Source: Cryomorphaceae bacterium
Lineage (GTDB): Bacteria; Bacteroidota; Bacteroidia; Flavobacteriales; Schleiferiaceae
Assembly (NCBI GenBank): GCA_003445735.1
Contig: DMCR01000137.1
Coordinates: 1-12,823 of the forward strand
Length of the DNA stretch: 12,823 nt
Reading direction: 5' to 3'
The notes beneath the pieces were generated by a model. That model worked only from the letters and a program-made list of their open reading frames with translations. It ran no database searches and was not told the origin of the DNA. Position 1 is the first letter of the stretch. Every line of letters starts with the position of its first letter. Position numbers and translations under genes: made by a program. Positions 6,903-12,823 of the stretch are shown here, in pieces.

Positions 6903-6925
6903 TTTTGGTTTAGGCAAAACTAAAA
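6903..6925. promoter_or_regulatory. Putative MntR operator (imperfect 23-bp palindrome)
   Basis: The arms TTTTgGTTT (6903-6911) and AAACtAAAA (6917-6925) are inverted repeats around a five-base centre, aGgCa. Nine of eleven pairs match. The site lies 11 bases upstream of the mntR GTG and covers the predicted -7 element. This is the expected place for an autoregulating DtxR-family repressor. Function is inferred. Confidence 0.6.
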
Positions 6926-6948
6926 AAAACTTTAATGCAAACTGCCAA
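6915..6948 (-). promoter_or_regulatory. Predicted Bacteroidota promoter for the mntR metal operon
   Basis: On the minus strand, TAGTTTTG (6922-6915) is an exact match to the Bacteroidota -7 consensus TAnnTTTG. A TTTG lies 15 bases upstream (6941-6938), shorter than the usual spacing; a TTGG at 6948-6945 lies 22 bases upstream and fits better. Transcription would begin near 6908, leaving a leader of about 16 bases before the GTG. The -7 box is inside the palindromic operator. Confidence 0.55.
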
Positions 6949-6986
6949 TAGCGTCGTAATACCCTAAATAACGTACCTTAGCGACC

Positions 6987-7766
6987 GTGAAAAACCAGAC
7001 ATATTTCATTTCGGATGTGCATTTAGGCGCCCCTGATGTGGTTCAGAGTCAAGCGCGTGAAAGACACTTGGTGAACTTCTTACGCAGCATCTCGGACCAG
7101 TGCGAACGCCTCTTCATTGTCGGTGATTTATTCGATTATTGGTTCGAATACAAGCACGTCGTACCTCGTGGCCACACAAGGCTTCTCGGTCAGCTCGCGC
7201 ACATGGTAGATAGGGGAATGGAATTGCATATTTTCGTGGGCAATCATGATTTGTGGTTAGGGGATTACCTAAGCACAGAATTGGGCGCTACCATTCATCA
7301 TCAGCCATTGCAGTGGGATGTACCCGGCACATCTTTGCGCTATTATATTGCGCATGGTGATGGCTTGGGGCCGGGCGACCGCAAGTACAAGGCGCTGAAA
7401 AAACTCTTCACCAGCCCACCGGCGATCTGGGCATATAAAAGGTTACACCCAAACTTCGGCGTAGGTTTTGCCGCACGGATGTCGCGTGCCTCAAGAAATA
7501 GCCAAGGCCCGGAAGACCATAACTTCAAGGGGGATAAGGAACGCCAATTAATTCACAGCCAAAACCTCCTCCAAAAAGAGTGGTTTGATGCGTTTATTTA
7601 TGGTCACCGACACCACCAGAAAGAATTGGTCCTTCAAACCCAAGAAGGAAAAGATGGCACCAAAATTGAAAGCAAATATGTCGTATTAGGCGATTGGATC
7701 AACTTGAATACCTACGCCAAATGGGACGGCACACAGTTAACTTTGAACACATATTTCCCCTCATGA
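6987..7766 (+). CDS. lpxH: UDP-2,3-diacylglucosamine diphosphatase (LpxH)
   Basis: This 259-aa calcineurin-like metallophosphoesterase hydrolyses UDP-2,3-diacylglucosamine to lipid X and UMP in lipid A synthesis at the inner face of the cytoplasmic membrane. All metal motifs are present: SDVH (D10, H12), GDLFDYW (D47, D50), GNHD (N86, H87), HGDG (H123), and GHRHH (H207, H209). These match E. coli LpxH residues D8, H10, D41, N79, H114, H195 and H197. The LpxH catalytic metals are typically Mn, which fits the neighbourhood. The start is GTG 6987-6989, directly before KNQTYFISDVH. It is divergent from mntR with a 94-bp spacer, and its TGA overlaps the next ATG (ATGA). LpxG/LpxI are ruled out by the motif set. 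Confidence 0.92.
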   Translation: MKNQTYFISDVHLGAPDVVQSQARERHLVNFLRSISDQCERLFIVGDLFDYWFEYKHVVPRGHTRLLGQLAHMVDRGMELHIFVGNHDLWLGDYLSTELGATIHHQPLQWDVPGTSLRYYIAHGDGLGPGDRKYKALKKLFTSPPAIWAYKRLHPNFGVGFAARMSRASRNSQGPEDHNFKGDKERQLIHSQNLLQKEWFDAFIYGHRHHQKELVLQTQEGKDGTKIESKYVVLGDWINLNTYAKWDGTQLTLNTYFPS

Positions 7767-8260
7767 AAAGAGCACTTTTAATTATTGCCTTCCTAGGGAC
7801 GCTAGCTACTAAAGCCCAAGAGTATAAAGGACATTACGGTGTCGGTCTCGCTATTGGCGAACCTAGTGGTTTCAGTATCAAAAAGTTCATCAATAACAGC
7901 GAGGCATTTCAGTATACCCTGGGCTACAGCACCGTCAAAGGTCAGGAAGGCATCAATATTGGGGCAGATTTCTTAACGCACAACTATGATTTCATCACCG
8001 CCGAAAAAGGCAAGATCCCTTTTTACTACGGGGTAGGTATTCATTTAAGAAGTTACAACGATATGGGCAACCAAGTCTACGCACGCATACCCCTTGGTTT
8101 AACGTACGAGGTGTCGGATTTACCCCTAGATATCTTCTTCGAATTTGCACCAGGTATTGCGGTGGTTCCACAACCTTCTTTGGTCACAAATTTTGCCCTC
8201 GGGGGCAGATTTTATTTCGACTTCAACAAAACCCGACGCGCGTTAGAAGAGCGCATCTAA
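7763..8260 (+). CDS. Small secreted outer-membrane beta-barrel protein
   Basis: This 165-aa protein starts at ATG 7763-7765, which overlaps the lpxH stop (ATGA). A longer in-frame start at 7694 would lie inside lpxH and hide the signal peptide. The signal MKRALLIIAFLGTLATKAQ probably ends before EYKGHYG. The rest is Gly/aromatic-rich with alternating strands, beginning YGVGLAIGEPSGFSIKKF and including YYGVGIHLRSY and FALGGRFYFDF. This resembles the small 'BAPKO_0422/DUF3996' type barrels of Bacteroidota, a similarity recalled rather than tested. The C-terminal tail NKTRRALEERI is unusually charged for a barrel end. It is co-transcribed with lpxH, so an envelope role is plausible but unproven. 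Confidence 0.8.
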   Translation: MKRALLIIAFLGTLATKAQEYKGHYGVGLAIGEPSGFSIKKFINNSEAFQYTLGYSTVKGQEGINIGADFLTHNYDFITAEKGKIPFYYGVGIHLRSYNDMGNQVYARIPLGLTYEVSDLPLDIFFEFAPGIAVVPQPSLVTNFALGGRFYFDFNKTRRALEERI

Positions 8261-8277
8261 GGCTGAATATTGTATAT

Positions 8278-8312
8278 AAAAAACCCCGGGCGCTGCGCTC
8301 CCAGGGTTTTTT
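8278..8312. terminator. Bidirectional rho-independent terminator
   Basis: Six A plus CCC (8278-8286) pair with GGG plus six T (8304-8312). An inner GGG/CCC stem (8288-8290 with 8300-8302) and a short GC-rich tip follow. T-runs occur on both strands. It lies between the convergent beta-barrel gene (stop 8260) and the superoxide dismutase gene (stop 8330), so it can end transcription from both sides. Confidence 0.88.
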
Positions 8313-8329
8313 GTGGCGGATGCCAAAAA

Positions 8330-8932
8330 TTATTTCGCCGCCGCGAAGTTCTTCGCTACCGCTTCCCAATTCACAACATTCCAAAACGCCGAGATGTAAT
8401 CTGGACGACGGTTTTGATAGTTCAAATAGTACGCGTGCTCCCAAACATCCAGTCCCATAATAGGATGACTGCCACAGCCTACGCCTGGCATTAGTGGGTT
8501 ATCTTGATTCGCTGAGGAGCAGATCTCTAGCGTGCCGTTGTTCACACACAACCACGCCCAACCTGATCCGAAACGGGTGGCGGCTGCCTTGGCAAATTGC
8601 TCTTTCATGGCATCCAGTGATCCAAAAGAAGCATCAATTGCTGCGGCTAGTTCTCCTGTCGGTGAGCCACCGCCATTAGGACCCATCACTTCCCAGAACA
8701 TGCAGTGATTAAAGTAACCGCCGCCGTTGTTGCGAACTGCGGGCACATCCGAATGCTCCGCACAAAGAGCTTCAATGCTCTTGCCTTCCATCTCCGTACC
8801 GGCGATGGCTGCGTTCAAGTTATTGGTATATCCTTGGTGGTGCTTAGAGTGGTGAATCTCCATGGTGCGCGCGTCAATGTGCGGCTCCAATGCATCGTAT
8901 GCATAGTTCAATTGTGGTAATTCAAAAGCCAT
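8330..8932 (-). CDS. sodA: Superoxide dismutase, Mn type
   Basis: This 200-aa enzyme converts superoxide to hydrogen peroxide and oxygen in the cytoplasm. The N-terminus LPQLNYAYDALEPHIDARTMEIHH and the segments RFGSGWAWL and GLDVWEHAYYLNYQNRRPDYI are almost those of E. coli SodA. Metal ligands are H27, H76, D162 and H166; H31 and Y35 form the active-site gateway. Mn over Fe is indicated by RNNGGG (66-72; glycine where Fe enzymes have Gln) and by Q143 in ANQD. Compared with E. coli SodA there is a deletion near residues 50-65 and a Cys-containing variant PGVGCGSHP. It has its own promoter region and is convergent with the beta-barrel gene. A short palindrome upstream (8972-8984) could be an operator. 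Confidence 0.96.
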   Translation of the reverse strand: MAFELPQLNYAYDALEPHIDARTMEIHHSKHHQGYTNNLNAAIAGTEMEGKSIEALCAEHSDVPAVRNNGGGYFNHCMFWEVMGPNGGGSPTGELAAAIDASFGSLDAMKEQFAKAAATRFGSGWAWLCVNNGTLEICSSANQDNPLMPGVGCGSHPIMGLDVWEHAYYLNYQNRRPDYISAFWNVVNWEAVAKNFAAAK

Positions 8933-8971
8933 ATGTGCCTATGTTATGTTGATATTGAAGTATAAAGGTAA

Positions 8972-8984
8972 GGCAAAATTGGCC
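8972..8984. promoter_or_regulatory. Short palindrome in the sodA / helicase divergent region
   Basis: GGCaAA-a-TTgGCC has five of six pairs matched and lies 40-52 bases upstream of the sodA ATG. On the sodA coding strand it contains TTTTGCCT, an octamer also present inside the proposed mntR operator. A weak -7-like box TACCTTTA (8970-8963) lies just downstream. Evidence is limited; chance similarity between two short AT-rich regions is possible. Confidence 0.3.
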
Positions 8985-9026
8985 CAAAGGTTTTAACTTC
9001 CCTTTATTCCCGCATTATCGAAACCT

Positions 9027-12000
9027 ATGATCACTCCAAAGACTTCCAACCCTTTAGCCGCCGGCTCAGACTTCATTGTCCTCAACGCCTCCGCGGGTTC
9101 GGGCAAGACCTATTCTTTGGTGCAACACATCTTGCTCAACGCCCTTCGCCCAGCACAACTTCACACGGCCTACCAAAAAATCTTAGCGATCACCTTCACC
9201 AACAATGCGGCAGACGAGATGAAGGCAAGGTTATTGAAGCAATTACTTGAGTTCACCGCCCTAGAAAAACCTTCAAAAAGCAACTTTTTCAAACCTATTT
9301 GGGAAGAGCTCAAGATCAGCCCAGCCGAATTGCAACAGCGCGCCAAGGGCACCGCGAACCACATGCTGCACAACTACAGCACACTGCAGGTAGGGACCAT
9401 TGATCAGTTTACGCATCGCCTAGTACGCACCTTCACCCGCGACCTACAGCTCACGGATAATTTTGAAATCCGATTGGATTTGGAGGCTATGGTGGCCGAA
9501 GCGCTTGACTTACTCTACAGCACCCTGGGCGATCAACCGGAGTTGCGCGATTCCTTGGTCGATTTGATTCAGGAGCGTATGAACAGGGACAAAAGCCACA
9601 ACCCGGACCACGCCCTTCGAAAGGAAGGACTGAAAAGCTTTGACGAAAACACCTTACAAGAGGTAAAAAACCTGCCCACGCCCGAGCGCATGCTTGAGAT
9701 CTCAAAGAATTTGGACGAGGAGATAGAGCGCATTGTGCGGGAAGGAAGGAATTGGTCCCAAAAATGTGTCGAATTCCTGCGGAGCAACTGCCTTGACCTG
9801 ACGAATTTCACCTATAAAGACCAAATTCAAAAGCACTTTCTCACCCTCTGGCACAACCTTCGCCGCAACGATCTTGAAGCCGGTAAACAGGCGCTTAACT
9901 CGAGACTCACAAAAGGGCCTGTCGATGAGTGGGCCGCTTTGCGCGATACCATGGGAGAATGGCAAGCCAAGCACCAACGAAAGTTGTTGATGCTGAAACA
10001 GGTGACGGCGAAGCTACAGCAATTGGCCGCCACGCGCGCCCTGCTCGACCAGCTCTCAGCCCTTCAAGAAGCACAGAACACCATGCCAATCGGCGCCTTC
10101 AATAAGCTCGTTTCCGACGAGCTGCAAAAGGAACCTACGGCCTTTATCTATGCCAGATTAGGCGAGCGGTTCTGGCATTTTTACATTGACGAATTTCAGG
10201 ATACCTCCAACATGCAGTTCAACAACCTGCATCCATTGATCGAACATACCCTGACCAAGGACGAGAGTAAAAACAGCGCCCTCATTGTGGGGGACGCCAA
10301 ACAGAGTATTTACCGTTGGCGCGGCGGTCGCGCCGAGCAGTTCATGTCTCTCGTCGACGGCAGCAACCCGCTCAATAGATTCAACACCGACCCCGCCGCG
10401 CCCGAAATGTACAGCCGGGAAACTGTGCAACTCGACCGCAACTTTAGGACCTATCCTATCATCGTGGAATTCAACAACGCCTTCTTCCCAAAATTGGCGA
10501 ATTCATTGACTCAGGAGGCACACCAGCGCATGTATGCCGAAGACCAAGTAGGTCAAAAGCCGCAGGTCGGAGACACTGGTGAAGGAGAGGTGCGCGTGAA
10601 CTTCCTGCACCTACCGGAAGGAGAAAAGCACAGCGCGGCCAAGCACGCCGAAAATGTCTTTGAACACACACTATCCCGAATCCATGAACTACGGGAGCGG
10701 GGACATTCACTCAGCGATATCGCCATACTCGTTCGCAGCAATAAGAACGCGAAGTTGTTGGCCAATTTCCTCGTACAACACGACATTCCCGTACTCTCCG
10801 CGGACAGTCTTGTAGTGGGTGCTTCGTTCGAAAGCAAAATCCTGCTCGCGGCGGCTAAATTGCACCTTAACGCAGGGGATAGAGAATCTCTTTTTGAGTT
10901 GGCTTTCGCCCTAACAAAATTGGGCAAAGGGCCCGCCGACCTCGAAGCCTTCGTCTTTCAGAAGAATTGTGTCGATGGTGGATTAACCTATTTGCAAGAG
11001 GTGTTCCCCGGGTCTAAAAAAATCAAGTTTGCGCAACAGAGTCTGTATCAATTTGGCACCCAAGTGTTCCAAACCTTCGGGCTCCTGAGCAGTTCCAACG
11101 CCATGGTTGACGCATCGCTCGATCTGTTGTTCCAATTTCAAAGTATGGGGGGCGCCTTGTCGGATTTGCCCGCTTGGTGGGACGTCGAAAGCAAGAAGCG
11201 CAACGTCAGCGCCGCAGAGGATTTGGCAGCTGTGCAGATCATGACCATACATAAAAGCAAGGGGCTTGAGTTCGAGCACGTAATTGTGCCGTTTGGCATT
11301 GATGATAAGAACCGTGACGCAGAATATTGGATTGAATTCGACTTGCACGATGAGCTGCAACGAATTCCTATAACCAAATCTGAAAAAACCGAGAAGCTCT
11401 TCCCCGAGGAGCAGCTCAGCGCCATCAAGAACGAGGAGACTTTCGATTGGATCAACCTCATTTATGTAACCCTCACCCGACCTATTCGCGGGCTGCACAT
11501 CTTCGTCGATGGTGAGAAGCCCGATGCTTTTGGAAAAGCATTAAGGGAGCATTTCGAATTGGGCGAAGAGCAACATACTGTATCTATGGGTAAGCCGGTG
11601 CCGCCAGAGCAAGAGGAAGCGACGGAAAAGACTACTGTACCAAAGTTAAGTAGCGATGGTATTCAGGCGCGAATGAGTCACCTCATGTTGGCCGATACCG
11701 CCCCGGAACGTTGGTTCGAGGGCAAGGCCGATCCCCGGCAATGGGGATCTGCACTGCACCGTATCCTGCAGCATTCGAGCACGCAACAGGGTCGGGCGCT
11801 GAAGCGATTGTATCGAAGCGGTAAGTTCTCGGAATCACTACACAAGGAGGCCGAAGCGGTCTTGCGAAGTATGGAGGATAGAAAAGAATTGAGTCCAATT
11901 CAAAAAAGCTCAACCATCGTTTATGTCGAACGAACCGTCGCCAATAACGCCAAAGTTCTTCGTCCAGACCTAATCTTGTCCACCGAATCAGAGGTTCGCA

Positions 12001-12116
12001 TTGTCGACTATAAAACCGGACAGGAAAAACCTATGCACCAGAAACAAATAGATGAATATGCCGAAGCACTTGGCAGTGTTTTTGAACAAATAGAGAAATC
12101 AATCATTTATGTTTAA
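9027..12116 (+). CDS. AddA/RecB-like UvrD-family helicase with C-terminal PD-(D/E)XK nuclease
   Basis: This 1029-aa protein is a superfamily 1A DNA helicase fused to a nuclease, as in AddA and RecB, which process double-strand breaks for recombination. Helicase motifs are I (ASAGSGKT, 21-28), II (DEFQDT, 388-393), III (GDAKQSIYRWRGG, 422-434), IV (LDRNFR, 469-474), V (TIHKSKGLEFE, 740-750) and VI (YVTLTR, 813-818). Nuclease residues are H911 (GSALHRILQH), D981 (RPDLIL), D994 and K996 (VDYKTG), and the Q1007/Y1011 helix, so both activities should be intact. No Chi-sensing or AddB/RecC partner gene lies next to it in the window. The start is ATG 9027, divergent from sodA by 94 bp. Its final codons overlap the possible first ATG of the cytochrome gene. 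Confidence 0.93.
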   Translation: MITPKTSNPLAAGSDFIVLNASAGSGKTYSLVQHILLNALRPAQLHTAYQKILAITFTNNAADEMKARLLKQLLEFTALEKPSKSNFFKPIWEELKISPAELQQRAKGTANHMLHNYSTLQVGTIDQFTHRLVRTFTRDLQLTDNFEIRLDLEAMVAEALDLLYSTLGDQPELRDSLVDLIQERMNRDKSHNPDHALRKEGLKSFDENTLQEVKNLPTPERMLEISKNLDEEIERIVREGRNWSQKCVEFLRSNCLDLTNFTYKDQIQKHFLTLWHNLRRNDLEAGKQALNSRLTKGPVDEWAALRDTMGEWQAKHQRKLLMLKQVTAKLQQLAATRALLDQLSALQEAQNTMPIGAFNKLVSDELQKEPTAFIYARLGERFWHFYIDEFQDTSNMQFNNLHPLIEHTLTKDESKNSALIVGDAKQSIYRWRGGRAEQFMSLVDGSNPLNRFNTDPAAPEMYSRETVQLDRNFRTYPIIVEFNNAFFPKLANSLTQEAHQRMYAEDQVGQKPQVGDTGEGEVRVNFLHLPEGEKHSAAKHAENVFEHTLSRIHELRERGHSLSDIAILVRSNKNAKLLANFLVQHDIPVLSADSLVVGASFESKILLAAAKLHLNAGDRESLFELAFALTKLGKGPADLEAFVFQKNCVDGGLTYLQEVFPGSKKIKFAQQSLYQFGTQVFQTFGLLSSSNAMVDASLDLLFQFQSMGGALSDLPAWWDVESKKRNVSAAEDLAAVQIMTIHKSKGLEFEHVIVPFGIDDKNRDAEYWIEFDLHDELQRIPITKSEKTEKLFPEEQLSAIKNEETFDWINLIYVTLTRPIRGLHIFVDGEKPDAFGKALREHFELGEEQHTVSMGKPVPPEQEEATEKTTVPKLSSDGIQARMSHLMLADTAPERWFEGKADPRQWGSALHRILQHSSTQQGRALKRLYRSGKFSESLHKEAEAVLRSMEDRKELSPIQKSSTIVYVERTVANNAKVLRPDLILSTESEVRIVDYKTGQEKPMHQKQIDEYAEALGSVFEQIEKSIIYV

Positions 12117-12123
12117 TATGAAC

Positions 12124-12501
12124 ATGTCACGATTTACATACCCGATATGGGGAATATTTATCCTAACATCAGTAGGGTTAAGCAACTGTCGTTATGATAA
12201 CGAGCACGATTTGTACGGCAACCCCAATGCTTGCGATACCTCAGCTGTAACTTTTAGTCAAGACATTAAAATGATTATCGGTCAAAACTGTGAGGGCTGC
12301 CACAACGGAGCCATTGCCAACGGGGGCCTTAACCTAGTCGGCCACCAAAACATCTCAACCTCGGCCTTATCTGGAGCCATCATGGACCGAACAACGCGCA
12401 GCCTTGGAGACCCACTACTCATGCCGCCAGGACAACCCCTGTCGGATTGTGATCAAAGTAAATTACGCACCTGGATCAATGAAGGCGCACCAAATAATTA
12501 A
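12124..12501 (+). CDS. Lipoprotein c-type cytochrome, single haem
   Basis: The protein has 125 aa from ATG 12124. In-frame ATGs at 12118 and 12109 (the latter overlapping the helicase end by 8 bases) are alternatives. The N-terminus MSRFTYPIWGIFILTSVGLSNC reads as a lipoprotein signal with lipobox LSNC (C22). The haem-binding motif is C56-E-G-C59-H60, and M100 in LMPPG is the likely distal ligand, as in small class I-like periplasmic cytochromes of Bacteroidota. Extra cysteines C37 and C109 could form a disulfide. It should be an electron carrier tethered to the envelope. It follows the helicase gene tightly and precedes a YceI protein, a pairing seen in Bacteroidota, though the electron partners are not visible here. 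Confidence 0.85.
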   Translation: MSRFTYPIWGIFILTSVGLSNCRYDNEHDLYGNPNACDTSAVTFSQDIKMIIGQNCEGCHNGAIANGGLNLVGHQNISTSALSGAIMDRTTRSLGDPLLMPPGQPLSDCDQSKLRTWINEGAPNN

Positions 12502-12505
12502 TGCA

Positions 12506-12823
12506 ATGAAAAAAATTCTTTTACTTGCCTTTTTTGCTCTTGCACAGCAGGTTATTGCACAACAATTTTTGACTCGTGAAGCCACCTTGAGCTTTGATGC
12601 AGGTTCGCCGCTTGAAGATATTTACGCGGTTTCGGAAAGCGCTTCGGCGGTATACGATGCTGCTAGCGGAAAGCTCGGGGTCCAAGTATTAATGACCTCG
12701 TTCCAATTCAAACGTGCCCTCATGCAAGAACACTTCAACGAGAACTACGTGGAAAGTGAAAAGTTCCCTAAAGCCCAGTTCACCGGCACCTACGAGGGCG
12801 GACAGGCTGTAGGTCAGCTGACC
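12506..12823 (+). CDS. YceI-family secreted protein (3' end outside window)
   Basis: 106 codons are visible from ATG 12506 to the window end with no stop; YceI proteins are usually about 180-200 aa, so roughly half is present. The signal peptide MKKILLLAFFALAQQVIA probably ends before QQFLTREA. The segment SFQFKRALMQEHFNENYVES, followed by KFPKAQFTGTY, is the characteristic YceI core. The family forms a lipocalin-like barrel that binds isoprenoid-type lipids in the periplasm; the ligand here is unknown. An earlier ATG at 12501 gives only two codons and is not used. It starts five bases after the cytochrome stop codon begins to overlap TAATG, so co-transcription with the cytochrome is likely. 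Confidence 0.9.
   Translation, partial: MKKILLLAFFALAQQVIAQQFLTREATLSFDAGSPLEDIYAVSESASAVYDAASGKLGVQVLMTSFQFKRALMQEHFNENYVESEKFPKAQFTGTYEGGQAVGQLT

Noticed and set aside
7694..7762. Longer start for the small beta-barrel protein
   Set aside because: It lies inside lpxH and puts 23 residues ahead of a normal signal peptide; ATG 7763 overlaps the lpxH stop.
10983..11498. Antisense open frame of 171 aa inside the helicase gene, and similar ones at 10553-10927 and 9702-9977
   Set aside because: These are shadows of the GC-richer helicase gene on the other strand; the sense frame carries all conserved motifs and none of the antisense frames resembles a protein family.
1..12823. CRISPR array, tRNA, rRNA, insertion sequence, prophage or defence island
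   Set aside because: No regularly spaced repeats, tRNA-like folds, transposase, integrase or phage proteins were seen; every long frame is accounted for by the genes listed.

Overview
The window looks like an ordinary chromosomal segment of a Bacteroidota bacterium, probably a marine or aquatic Flavobacteriia-like lineage. Supporting this are a TAnnTTTG-type -7 promoter element ahead of mntR, the scarcity of Shine-Dalgarno sequences, tightly overlapping genes, the LpxH, YceI and PF13557-like protein types, and GC content near 50%. No tRNA, rRNA, CRISPR array, insertion sequence or phage gene was seen.

Region 1 (1-955, minus strand): a PaaI-like hotdog thioesterase, cut by the window edge, follows an acidic protein of unknown function after one base. 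A strong minus-strand terminator sits directly upstream of that unknown gene.

Region 2 (1100-6892, minus strand) is the core of the window. It is a seven-gene, overlapping metal-uptake operon: mntR (DtxR/MntR repressor), a TroA-like metal-binding lipoprotein, an ABC ATPase, a first permease, an outer-membrane beta-barrel protein, a second permease, and an ElaA-type acetyltransferase. The first permease carries a DtxR-like module at its C-terminus, with winged helix and metal-ligand residues intact. This resembles the chlamydial YtgCR permease-repressor fusion, but here a complete free MntR is encoded in the same operon. Upstream of mntR, an imperfect 23-bp palindrome overlaps a promoter -7 element, which suggests metal-dependent autoregulation of the whole operon. 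The outer-membrane gene is clearly AT-richer than its neighbours and may have been added later.

Region 3 (6987-8260, plus strand): lpxH (lipid A synthesis) overlaps a small secreted beta-barrel protein gene. These genes are divergent from mntR. A bidirectional terminator separates them from the convergent superoxide dismutase gene.

Region 4 (8330-8932, minus strand): a manganese-type superoxide dismutase, a natural consumer of the metal imported by region 2.

Region 5 (9027-12823, plus strand): a 1029-aa AddA/RecB-like helicase-nuclease overlaps or abuts a small lipoprotein c-type cytochrome. A YceI-family protein follows and is cut by the window end.

Taken together, 1100-8932 can be read as a manganese (or Mn/Zn/Fe) homeostasis neighbourhood: sensing (MntR and the fused sensor), outer-membrane passage (putative), periplasmic capture, ABC import, and use by the Mn-type dismutase.
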